DNA of 64,000 nucleotides from Cymbidium sinense (Eukaryota; Streptophyta; Magnoliopsida; Asparagales; Orchidaceae), in NCBI GenBank assembly GCA_021442155.1, contig CM038221.1, positions 78,508,494 through 78,572,493 of the forward strand. Direction: 5' to 3'. A program made the translations under genes and the position numbers. Of the stretch, positions 12,901 to 22,869 are shown piece by piece (the stretch's first letter is position 1; the number at the start of each line of letters is the position of its first letter). A model generated the notes under the pieces. It was given only the letters and a program-made list of their open reading frames with translations. It made no database searches and was not told the DNA's origin.

Positions 12901-13539
12901 CAGCGATGGATTTCACATGCCATGAATATTTATTTCACAAAGGACCAACACCTATTAAGCTAAGTGATCAAAAAATTACATACCTCGTTGGAGGTGATCA
13001 CCAACTCTTGAGCTTGATGAGGTAGGTTCGTCTGGTGGATAAAGCTCTGTTAAAATTCCTTGGCCTTGGGATTGAGTGGATCAATGGGTAGACCAACACC
13101 ACTTCACTTGGGCTCCGGCTTTGATTGAATTGATCCTCTCCTTGCTATGGGAACTTCAATGTGAGCTTGAACTTCTTAGTCCAGATGAAGGGTAGAAGGA
13201 ATTTGATCAAGTGTGAGAAGTTAGCAAATGGATTGAGCTTATTTTTTGTATGCAAACGATGAATTCAAATCCTCTAACAAGCTTAGAAGGCTCCAGATGT
13301 TTGCTCACTTTTTTGGCTCCAATCGATGAGTGAATGAAATTTGTTGAATTAGGGAGTATATCTCCCCATGGTCAATCAGATGGCGAACCATTCCTTGCCA
13401 TTTTGATCCAATTGACCAGATTGGAGGTTGTTTGATGGTTTTGAGTTGCACATGGTTGGTTTGATCTCGAGTGGATTGCCAACTTCCCATGTGCTAAAAT
13501 TGAGCTTAGGGGAATTTGAAAATTGAATTTCAAGCTATG

Positions 13540-14680
13540 GTGAGTTTGGTCCATGGGTCAAATGGGTGACCCAAACCCATTGGGTTGGGTGCACCACTCA
13601 TCACTAAGTCCCCTTGAGCTTTTAGGAAAGCCTAAGTGATTGTAAAGAGGTTATGACCAAAATACCCATGGGTTAGGCCAAAATTTGTTCTATGGTCTAG
13701 GTGTAAAATAGTTATTTTACTATTTTTTGACTTTGGACATGTTAGGTATGAGGAGAAACTAGGTTTGGCTAAGTTTCATTAGATTTGAAATCCATTTTAT
13801 AGGGTTTGGCTCATGTTGATCCATTTAGGTCAAAATGGGTCAAGTTGACCACGTCGTCGAATTAGGTCAAACCAAGGGTTGGGTCAAGTTCATATGACCA
13901 TTTGAAATATTTTGGTGGCTTTGGTTTTATTCAATTTGGTATATATTTGGTTTTGGCTCATATGACTTCATTTAGGTCAAATGGGTCAAGTTGACCTATT
14001 TGACCCATTTGACCTATTTGGGTTAGGTCAAGGTAGGTTTAGGTTTGGTTAGTCATATATGGAGATTGGTATCTTTGTTTCCAATCAATTTGGGTTAAGT
14101 TCAATTTTGGCTCAACATGACCCCTTTAGGTCATGTTGGGTCTAGTCCTGGCTAGGTTGGTCTAGTTGGCCAATTGAGGCTTTGGTCAAGTTCACAAGTG
14201 ATTTGGAATGGACTTGACCCATTGGTTTCAATCAATTTGGCTTAGATCAAGTTTTGACACATTTTGGCCCTTTTGGTCAAAATGTGTCAACTTTAAGTCA
14301 GTGGCTAATTGGGCTAGGTTAGGCTTGGTCAAGTTCAAACATAGGTCATGAGTGAAGTTAGATTAATGGTTTCAATCAATTTGGCCTATGGTGGAATTGG
14401 GCTATGTAACTTTCATTTTAGGTTAAGTGTTGACTCTGTTTGACTCAATTTGATTGATTGATCATCCCATGATGATTGTTGATCATGATGAGAGGGATAC
14501 ATGAGTTTGGTTCAATCCAATTTGGTTAGGATCAAAGTTGGCTCATAAGGTACTTTAGGTCACTTTGGGTCAAGTGAGCCTAAGTGGGTCAAATGGCTTG
14601 GTCAAAGCTTGAAGTTGATTGATCTTGTATATGTATGATTGAAATATAAATCCATTTACAAGAGGTTTGAAGTCAAATGG
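13540..14680. promoter_or_regulatory. TTGAC/GTCAA (W-box core) cluster, LTR-A
   Basis: By eye I count about two dozen TTGAC or GTCAA words in about 1.1 kb, against roughly two expected by chance. Many are TTGACC or GGTCAA, the core recognised by WRKY transcription factors. They include a palindrome at about 13,979-14,000 (AATGGGTCAA, G, then TTGACC-type arm). The block lies in the half of the LTR nearest its 5' end in element sense, where U3 enhancers would be expected. Regulation by WRKY proteins is inference; the words could also be a simple degenerate repeat. Confidence 0.5.
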
Positions 14681-15640
14681 ATTTTGATCCATTTGAAAAT
14701 TTCATATTCAAAGGAAGAATATGAAGAGTCTTGGGTTTGATTTTTATTTGGGTTTTGATTGTTATTGAGGTTTGGATTTATATATGAGCTCATGATTGTG
14801 TTGATTGAACCATGAGAGAAAATCAAGAGTTTGGCTTGATTTGAAATTGATTTGGCTAAGTTCAAGATTTTGGCTTGAAAGGCTTAGATTTGATTTTTGA
14901 TTTGAGTTTGATTTTGGAATGGGTTTTGATTGTTTGAATTTATATTTCATTTATATATGTGAATATGAATGAGAATATAAATTGATCATGAGAAGATTTC
15001 AAGAATTTGAAAGAGTTTAATCATGATTTAAGTTAAATCCATTAAAGGAAATTTTAAGGATTTAAGAACATTTTTAATTTGAAATTTAAATTTTGAGTTG
15101 GATTTGATTGATTTAATTTTATAATTCATTTATATATGAGAATATAAATGCGAATACAAATAATTTTTGAGAAAATACTAGAAGTTTGAATAGGTTTGAT
15201 CAAAGTTTGGGTTAAATTCATTAATGAAAAATTAAGAGATTTAAGGGAATTTCAAGAATTTGAAATTTGAAATTTAATTAAGGGTTTTATTATATTGATT
15301 TATATTTATACTTCATTTATATATGAGAAAATAAATGAGAATATAAATAAGTTTTGAGAAAACCTTATGAGTTTGAATTGATTTGATCAAGGTTTAGAGT
15401 TGATTTTGGCTAAGTCTTTTAATGTAAAATTAAAGGGACTTAAGAAAATTTCATGAATTGATTTGGAATTTTGAATTTGATTTGATGGGTTTGAATTTAT
15501 ATTTTATTTATATATGAATATAAATGAGAATATAAATAGATCATGAGAAAATCTCAAAGATTTGAATAGGTTTTGATCATAATTTTGGCTAAGTCCTTAA
15601 GAAAGGGTTAAGGACTTAAGAAATTTGAACTTAGGAATTT
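14640..15640 (-). repeat. About 180-bp tandem repeats in LTR-A
   Basis: About five degenerate units, recognised by the recurring CATTTATATATGAG-like word at about 14,772, 14,949, 15,127, 15,314 and 15,505 (spacing 177-191 bp). Each carries a small inverted repeat (CATTTATAT with ATATAAATG) and phrases such as TTTGATCAAGGTTT and TTAAGGGATTTAAG. The same block is in LTR-B (about 32,110-32,865) and, reduced, in LTR-C (about 44,900-45,310). Confidence 0.7.
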
Positions 15641-15984
15641 TTGATGGATTTTGATCATGGGGTTTCAATCATATGTTTCAATCATAGATTTTAATCATAT
15701 GGCGTTGATTTGAGTCATGAGATAATAAATAGAATTGATTTGGAGTTTGAATTGAAAGATGGAAAGTGAGGAATGGTTTAAGCTAATGTGTTGGAGATTT
15801 TCCTAACACCCCTAAGACATGACTTATTCCTTTGGCTAACTCAACTACATCTTTTAGGGATAGGTGAGAGTGTCCACCTAATCACTAGATGTATCTTAAG
15901 ACTAAGGAACTCTCCAAGCCTAAGAGAAGTCATATGTCTAAGATGGAGGGGTTGAGAGCTCATTCTAAAAATGAGGGCAAGAAC

Positions 15985-16200
15985 CATCAAAATACTTCTC
16001 CCATCGGTGGTTGCCGGCCTCCCCTAATTTCATGATTTGTTCATTGGTGAGATCATCACTAAGCGGAGAATCAACAGGAAGTGAGTGTACTACTAGGAAA
16101 TCTGCTAGTGTGTGACCTTTTACTGCATGGAGGGATACAAATGTAATATCAAACTGTGAGAGTATCATGGAATAATTAGCCAAACATCTCGAAAGTGTTG
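15985..16200 (-). pseudogene. aRNH N-terminal stub, element 2
   Basis: The frame at 15,965-16,183 reads VKGHTLADFLVVHSLP, then WEKYFDGS, the linker and first strand of the second, archaeal-type RNase H found in Tat elements. The first catalytic Asp (YFDG) is kept. The frame then runs into the LTR junction, so the rest of aRNH and all of integrase are absent. The join with LTR-A lies at about 15,976-15,985. Confidence 0.75.
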
Positions 16201-16289
16201 GCTATGTCATGAGATATTGCATTGGATTGGTTCAGGAGATCAAGTTCACCTTATGAGAAAGCATATAGTGTCGTAGCTTCTGAGATGCA

Positions 16290-16690
16290 AAGAGCTAAGC
16301 TAGGCATCAATAGGTGGATAGTTTGCTTCAGCATAGATTAGACGATGACTGATGTAGTAGAGAGCTCTTTCTTTCCCCTCATCATTAGCTTGGGCTAATA
16401 GAGCATTGAGAGAGTCATTCAATGCAGAAGTGTAAAGGATCAATGGCCAGCCCGGGATAGGGGCTGTTAGAACTGGAAACTTCACCAAGTATTCCTTGAT
16501 ATATTTGAATGTGTGTTTGCAGTTTTCAACCCACTTGAACTTGGTGTCCTTCTTAATAACTGTTGAGAATGGTTTGTATCTCTCTGATATGTCTGAGATA
16601 AAGCATCTTAGATACTCCAGCCATCCTTGAAAGGATCTGAGTAGAGTTAAACTCTTAGGATGTGGTATTTCTAAGATAGCTTTGATCTTT
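16290..16690 (-). pseudogene. Conventional RNase H and RT connection, element 2
   Basis: The frame at 16,300-16,488 reads PVLTAPIPGWPLILYTSA, then LLAQANDEGKERALYYISHR and EANYPPID, the start of the RNase H domain that follows RT in Ty3 elements. It would degrade the RNA strand of the RNA-DNA hybrid. The segment to its right (16,490-16,690) encodes the RT thumb/connection in a broken frame. Confidence 0.75.
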
Positions 16691-17412
16691 TTAGGATCTA
16701 TTTCTATTCCCTGGTGTCAAACATCAAACCCAAGAAATTTCCTTGAAGTGACTCCGAATGCACACTTCAGGGGATTTATCTTGAGATTATATAGTCTCAA
16801 CTGTTCAAAAACTACTCTCAAGTAAAAGAGGTGGTCATCCTTTTCTAAGCTTTTGATTACTAGATCATCAACGTAGCACTCAACCTGATGATGGATGAGT
16901 TCATTAAAGATCTGAGTCATCACCCATTGGTATGTAACACCAGCATTTTTAAGGTCAAAAGGCATGACCCTATAACACAAGATTTCGATAGAGATTTAAA
17001 AAGTAGTGTTTCTTTCATCTTCAGAAGACATCTTGATTTAGTTATAGCCAGATGATCCATCCACGAAAGAGAAGACTACATGAGATGAGGTGATGTCCAC
17101 CATTAATTCTAGTATAGGAAGAGGAAACACATCCTTAGGACATGCCTTCATTAAGTCCCTAAAATCGACGTAAATGCGAATTTGGTCATTCTTCTTCTTA
17201 ACTGGGATGACACTAGCTAACAAGGTATGATATTTATCTTCCCTGATAAAACCAGCATCGATTAGTTTCTTGACTTCAGAAATGACCTGTTGTTCAATTT
17301 CTAATCGCATGCATCTAGGAGCTTGCTTAATAGGGGTAATGTTAGGATCTATTGCTAGCTTATGGACTGCAAAGTCAGGAGATAGTCCAATCATTTCTTT
17401 ATAACCATCCAA
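16690..17412 (-). pseudogene. Reverse transcriptase, element 2
   Basis: Two frames in the same phase cover it: 17,038-17,412 (KQAPRCMRLEIEQQV, IPVKKKNDQIRI, VDFRDLMKACPKD, FPLPILELMVDI, DGSSGYN) and 16,717-16,980 (MPFDLKNAGVTYQ, then ECYVDDLVIKS, LKINPLKCAFGV, KFLGFDV). The catalytic YVDD is intact (16,864-16,875). The two are parted by a TAA at 17,038-17,040, where element 3 has CAA, plus further stops. RT of this type places the element in Ty3/gypsy; the FPLPI and KCAFGV context is Tat-like. Confidence 0.9.
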
Positions 17413-18373
17413 GTGAAGTCTTTAAACTCCCAATAGCCTAACTAAGTCATTGGTTTCTTCTTCAACAATGAACGATGTATGTCGAGAGATTTTCTTCTAG
17501 GTTGATTTCTTTAAGCTTATCAATTATGAATGAATCTCCTCTTCAAATTCTAGGTGCCTCTTTGACTTGGAGATCATCGATCATCTAAGTTTCTAAACAC
17601 ACATTCTCAGAGGTGGGGATGTGTGAGAAGAACCTATCAGATTTCAAATGGTTGGTAACAATTAGGCAATAATCTTCATCATCGACTGGACCCACTGTGC
17701 CGAATCCTAGACCCGCTCTTGATTGTGTTTCCTAGTTTGTATTGTTCCATAGTTTTTTTAAATATTTTGACCTGTTCTTGGACCAAGTGTGAGGAACTAA
17801 ACCTTTCTGTATAAGATTTTGAACACAAGGCAAGTAAAAGTCAAAAGGTAATTCCATAAATACTTTGAAAGTATCTTCCTCAAGTCTTGCATCCAGCTAT
17901 GGACTTAAGGATGATGAACCCAAAAAAGCCTCTCCTACTTCATGTCACTGGAAGACTTACAGACTTTCTTAACTACTAAACCTTCAACTTTCTAAGATGT
18001 AAGTGAGGTATAAGCTAAGGTTCCCAACTGTTGCCTGATAGTTTCATATAAACTAGATTCAAATACTTTATTTTGTTGGGAGGCCTGGTCTTCATCTATG
18101 GCTAGATCAAAAGTCACATCTAATTGAACTCACTAAGAGGGGTTGGCTGGTATACTAATCACATTAGACTCATCCTCCTAGCTAGATTCCAAGCCTATGT
18201 GAATAGTAGGGTACTTTTAAACTAACACCGACCTCATTGGTGAAGGCCAACTAGGGTGTCCCACCTTTGCCTGCTTTCTACCTCTCTACGGTGGAGGTTG
18301 AGCCATTCTATCCACATGTCGATATGAAGGAATAAATTGTGGGTGGAATCTGATATGCGGATCTATTTCTTCT
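17413..18373 (-). pseudogene. Protease-RT linker, element 2
   Basis: It is homologous to 51,090-52,075 of element 3, which keeps a short acidic frame before RT. Here the segment is broken by many short indels. No domain is recognised. In Ogre elements this part holds an intron, but I see no convincing splice pair. Confidence 0.5.
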
Positions 18374-19204
18374 TCAATTCTCCTTTCTTGTGTAATTGGG
18401 CTTTCTTTTTTTCTTTTCCCTTTCTTTTATCTTTTCTTTTGCTTCATTTTCTTTTACATTTGCATTTGCATTTGAATTTTTTCCAAGTTCACAAGAAAGG
18501 GTGTTTTGAGGAAGATAGTAGGCCAAATCATCATAGATCTCAACCACTCTAACTGAAAATGGCTTTCCATCCCTGTTGATACGGTATTCAATTCTATGTT
18601 TTTTGAATTTGATGCACTGATGAAGGGAGGATGGAACGATCTTATTCTGATGTATCCAAGGCCTACCAAACCAAGAAGTGAACAGAGTATTTGAATCAAT
18701 GATGTAAAACTTGGCTTCAGTCTTCCAATCATCGATCTCCAATGGTAACACTATAGAACTAAAATCCCGCTCACCCTGATCATTGAATCCACTCAACATC
18801 ATCCTATCTCCTCGGAGAGTAGAGATGTCAATCTTCATGTAGGCAAGGGTCTTTAGACTCATTATGTTTACTGATGCACCTGAAGCCATGAGAACCTTGG
18901 CGAGTTTGAACCTGTCCATGTTGGATGTGATGTAGAAGGGACAGTTGTGCTCCAAGTCCCCCAATAGAAGTTCTTCATCTGTGAAGGTGAACCCTTGGGA
19001 TTCTTTTGCATAATGTGCTTCCTCACTTATAGTGATCAATTGAGCTAAGCATATTTCAGGATCAAGGAGGGCCTTGATTAGTGATTCCCTCATTTCTTTG
19101 TATAAGACAAGGGCATCATATATGCTTAGCTTTGATGATAACTTTCTTAGTTGAGAAAGGATGTTGTAGTCCACCTTTGGCTGGTCTTCCACAAGCATAT
19201 CCAA
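18374..19204 (-). CDS. Aspartic protease region, element 2 (longest open frame, active site lost)
   Basis: This 276-codon open frame is a fragment of the polyprotein, not an independent gene. Residues 25-60 (KLSIYDALVLYKEMRESL onward) match the spacer before protease in Tat/Ogre elements. Residues 104-118 (VLMASGASVNIMS) are the protease active-site loop, but the catalytic Asp is Ala107; element 3 has Asp in this position. Residues 178-197 (WFGRPWIH, VPSSLHQC) are the conserved second half. Residues about 250-276 are Lys/Glu-rich, encoded by a purine-rich tract. The first Met is only the first in frame; similarity to element 3 runs upstream of it. Confidence 0.85.
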   Translation of the reverse strand: MDMLVEDQPKVDYNILSQLRKLSSKLSIYDALVLYKEMRESLIKALLDPEICLAQLITISEEAHYAKESQGFTFTDEELLLGDLEHNCPFYITSNMDRFKLAKVLMASGASVNIMSLKTLAYMKIDISTLRGDRMMLSGFNDQGERDFSSIVLPLEIDDWKTEAKFYIIDSNTLFTSWFGRPWIHQNKIVPSSLHQCIKFKKHRIEYRINRDGKPFSVRVVEIYDDLAYYLPQNTLSCELGKNSNANANVKENEAKEKIKEREKKKRKPNYTRKEN

Positions 19205-20520
19205 GGGTGGAGCATCTTGTGGAAGAGCTTCTGAACTTCGACCAATGACTTGTTTCCCCTATCGGTGAGGTGTGCCCTAAGAGGTAGAACCTTGCCACTA
19301 TGGAGGTTGACTTGAATCTCGAGGCAAGGTGGTGGCAAGTTTTACCACGCACTTCGCTCACCTATAGCTTCTCCTATGAGACTCTAATTGGATGATTCAA
19401 GTCTATCTCAAGAGGTGAACCCATAATATTCAGAGTTGGAAAGTCCAACTCTAAATCGGAAAGAGGAAGATCAAAATTGTTATAGTAAATTAGACTTGAA
19501 GAGTTTTCGATAGGAATAGTAGAAGATAACTCATCAGAAGAGATATAGATGTAATTCAAATTAGCTTTATTCTTCAATTTCTTGGAAGTATTTTGGGGTA
19601 CAAAGTAGAAGTCAAGTAGAGTAAGTGGAGTAAAGGATTTGATACCCTTATCTGCTTATAAAAGAGTTATACTAGTAGAAGAAACAAAAGAGTTAGCTGA
19701 AATGTAGAAGTCAGTGGTGTGGAAGAATCAAGGCCGGAGTCTGACACGACGATGGTATGCTAAGGGCTATCGGCCGACACATACGCCATCGAGCTCCAAC
19801 TTTCCTAGAGTTGGCACTGGCAACTTGCAAACCTTCCTTGGTGTTGGAGGTTTGAGTGACTCGTGCACTGCAAGGAAAGATCTTCTTGATCTTCTGAATT
19901 ATTTTCTTAGAGGTTTTAGACAAAGAAATATCCCAACCTTCTTTGGTTTTGGTAGGATCACTTGTATCCCCAAGGATTACCCTAATGGAACTGGAAGGTT
20001 ATTCCACAAGGTATTCCTTTAGGATAATGACATCACCAGTCTTGAAATTGTGTTCAAGCCAGTCCTTAAATGTAAGTAATCCTCCAAAATGTAACCTAGC
20101 ATACGGTGGTAAGGGTAAAAGTTTGGATCATGACTCTTGCTTACTTCCTCCAGTCTCCTAGGCTTGAGTAGCTGAAAATCAGGTTTCTTTAAGAGATTGT
20201 TAAAGATTTTCCTGATTACCTCCCTCTTAAAAGAATAAGGTTTGTTTAACTTATCTAATAGAGTAGGTGGACCATAGCTTCCCGGTAGATATGCATGCGT
20301 CGGTATTATGGTATGGTATGTGGCTAGCCGTGGAGGTGGAGGATGCGATGGCTACCCTCGGGTGGGAAAGGAGGTCTTGAGGTCATGGTCACTGATTGAT
20401 CTCTACCGGCATCTTCCCTTGTCACACCGCTTCTCACCTTCTCATAAAACTTTTGGGATTTCTGCTTGGGCAACTGATCTAGAAAAGGCAACTATTTGGC
20501 CTCTCCTTGTAGACTAACCA
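19205..20520 (-). pseudogene. Gag C-terminal part with decayed zinc-knuckle-like motif, element 2
   Basis: This spacer between gag core and protease is homologous to 53,060-54,060 of element 3. At about 20,040-20,130 the minus strand reads DPNFYPYHRMLGYILEDY then FKDWLEHNF after a frameshift. I recognise this as the Cys-x2-His-x4-His-x4-Cys-like motif of Tat gags, with Tyr at the two Cys positions and at one His position. If so it could no longer bind zinc and RNA. The assignment is from family memory, not from a search. Confidence 0.55.
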
Positions 20521-22230
20521 CCTTGTTGATTGGCTTCTCAAATATCTTTATAGTGAAGCCCTTAAGCATGAAGGGGATCGGGCTATAGATATTCTTGAAA
20601 AAATTCAAGCATACTTAAGCAATACGTAACTGAACGAAGTATCTTCATACTCGGGTTACACCATCGAATATCAATAAGTGACTCACCGAAGTGCTATTGG
20701 GCTACAACGAGATCACCTAGTAACCCTTTGCTGAGCTCCAACAAATATCTTGATGAAGAGTTACTCTAACTCAGCAAATTTCTTTATTGAATCATTGGGC
20801 AGTTCAGCAAACTAATCAAAAGTAATACCCCCTAGGCTACTGACAAAGAGTCTAAAGAGTAAAACATCGCTGCCACCTGCGTTGCAATAACTGGCCCTAA
20901 AGTGAGCTATATGCTGCCTAAGATTCCCACAACCAATAAAGCTTTTGAAGGAAGGAGGCACAAAACCCTTGGGATACTGGATAACATCAAATTTCTCTAG
21001 TAGGGTCTACCCATTGGAATCAATGATCCTCCCCGAGCTTGAGCCAAAGCTTCCTTCACCTATTTCTCAACCATGGATTTTGATCTTTTTCATGTATGGA
21101 AGTACTATCCACTACCTTCTTATACAGACTAGTGCTACCTTGCTCAATGGGAGGTAGAGTCTTAACTGGGTCTAAGACATGGACTAGCTTAGGCTGACTA
21201 ACATCAATTGTACTAGTATAAACTAGAGGGGCTTGCTTTTAAAGCATTGACACTACTGCTAATAAGTCCTGCAACTGTTGTGCCATCCTATCAATCTGGT
21301 CACCTTTCTGCCTTAACTATTATTGGGGGTGATGGGATGATTCTACGGTGTCTCCTTGATCAACTTCATCACCTTCCATGACCTGTTGCTCTCTAAGAAG
21401 AGAACCTCTAGCATTGACCATGCATGCTCCAACTGAATTCTCCATCTAGTCATCTTCATTGGGATCAAAGCTGACCCTTTTTTTGTTGGACCAGGCATAC
21501 CCTAAGATCTCCTTTTTCTCCATAAAATAGTGTGCAACTATCTTATCTAAGGATCGATCTAACTCAATAGGTACAAACAGCTTGGGCTGATTGGTGTGAT
21601 CGCTATCATGCACTCAGAGGCATCAGACCTCACTTGTAGTTGGGGAGTCAATCCTGTGTGGACTATACTCACTAGAAGAATGATACTCACGGCCCGTACT
21701 ATGTAAGGGTAATGGGGTATGGAGCGTGGGGTGGAGACACCACCAACTTTCTATGCATAAGAACTGCCCTCCTATGGTGGCTGGTCCCCATGAGGAGAGT
21801 ACTATCAGTATGGTTGGCGTAGGTAGCGTGCAGAGTTGGAAAATCAACCAAAGTAGAAGCAATTGATTAACGGTTGAACCTTCATCGCTCTCTGCTGGTA
21901 ATGTGTAATGTATGTACCTCACAGGCCCTCTTTTGATGGATCTGCCTCCCTACGCTATGGTGGATAACAGATCAAGATGACGTGACTCAGCATCCATGCT
22001 CCACCTACAGTGTGATTGGAGGCGATGCATCTTCTCTAAGAAATTGCTGGCTATAAGTACACCACTTGAGGAGGGGACGAATGGATCCTCCTTGCATCCT
22101 CTCTATCTGATCCTGAGAGAGGATGAAATTGGTTTTCCATAACCAGTGGTGAAGTGATCATGGGAGACTCATCCATGGTTGATCTGGCTGCTGCCTCTAG
22201 CTCTCTAGCTATCCTAGTGTGGGGACCCGC
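20521..22230 (-). pseudogene. Gag core and Pro-rich N-terminal part, element 2
   Basis: The Retrotrans_gag-like core is at about 20,540-20,990, collinear with 54,240-54,548 of element 3, where it is readable. To its right are a charged linker and a Pro/Ser-rich stretch around 21,650-21,920. The frame shifts several times. Gag assembles the cytoplasmic particle in which reverse transcription takes place. Confidence 0.65.
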
Positions 22231-22249
22231 TTGTTTATTCTATGGTGTG

Positions 22250-22760
22250 GGTAAGAAGAGAGGAGTGCGAGCTAGACCCATACTCAAATGTGGGGGAGGC
22301 CAGACCTTAGACCAAGGGAGGCTTACCCTTGGAGGGTACAAATGGTAGGGTGCTAGCATGCATCGGGGCAACATGTGCAACTCTAGGATGAACTGCTGGG
22401 ACTGAAACCGTCGGTCCTGAAATGAAGTCTATGGTACTACCACAACTTTCCTCTTCAAAGAGGAGATATCCGAATCAGATGGAAAATCTACCCTGATGAC
22501 TGGCTTCTACCTGACCACCTTCTTCCTGCTGACTGTGGTGAGGGGAATGCCCTCACAAGTGATCCTAGCCCCCTCAAATCCTTGGCCAAAATGGATCAAG
22601 TAGGTATGGTCTAGCTGAGGGAAGTCAGCCTGATCTAAGGCTAGATCCATACCATGAGGGAAAGCAAAGACAAATTTTTGGGAACCTATTGCATTGGTAG
22701 AAACTGATTGAAGCGTACTTATGTTGTTGAAAAGGATCCAATGAGAAATGAACTTGATTT
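22250..22760 (-). pseudogene. Conserved N-terminal domain of unknown function, element 2
   Basis: Starting just left of the hairpin leader, the minus strand reads SQKFVFAFPHGMDLALDQ, then TYLIHFGQGFEGARITCEG, SRKKVVR, a stop, and KPVIRVDFPSDSDI with SLKRKVVVVP. The same order of peptides is seen in elements 1 and 3. Only two in-frame stops interrupt about 110 codons, so it was clearly coding. It could be the N-terminus of gag or the separate ORF1 that Ogre elements carry ahead of gag. I do not recognise the fold. Confidence 0.6.
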
Positions 22761-22869
22761 AGTTTTATCTCCATAGATTTTTTTGAATTTTGAATTTTGA
22801 AAATTTGAACCCACATCCAATAACTTGGAAGTGTTAAGTGGGGTTCAAATGAATTTGGAAAGATTGATT

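Larger units (their letters stand above)
1..15975 (-). mobile_element. Element 1, Tat/Ogre-like Ty3/gypsy retrotransposon, 3' part outside window
   Basis: The element reads on the minus strand. From its 5' side (right) it has LTR-A, a primer-site remnant, a hairpin-rich leader, gag, protease and the N-terminal part of RT; RNase H, integrase and the 3' LTR would lie left of the window. It is closely similar to element 2 throughout (same block order, offset close to 17 kb) and more distant from element 3. All reading frames are broken. The lineage is inferred from the better preserved homologous domains in elements 2 and 3. Confidence 0.85.
8283..15975 (-). repeat. LTR-A, shared by elements 1 and 2
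   Basis: It is non-coding and collinear with LTR-B (from 25,581), LTR-C (39,551-45,716) and LTR-D (from 58,239). The left edge (3' end of the LTR in element sense) is TATGGTG, matching TGTGGTG in the others. The right edge is set only by loss of similarity after the GAGAGCTCA word near 15,975, so it is uncertain by tens of bases or more. Landmarks shared by all four LTRs include a hairpin at 9,906-9,924, a pyrimidine tract near 9,795-9,860, a GATAATAGCCACT word near 11,380 and a GTGGCGG-bearing stretch near 12,610. At about 7.7 kb it is very long for a plant LTR. LTR-A is the 5' LTR of element 1 and also occupies the 3' LTR position of element 2. Confidence 0.75.

Noticed and set aside
8283..15975. 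Host gene or non-coding RNA gene between two transposons
   Set aside because: The same sequence recurs four times, each time next to a retrotransposon internal region at the same edge, so it is the LTR.
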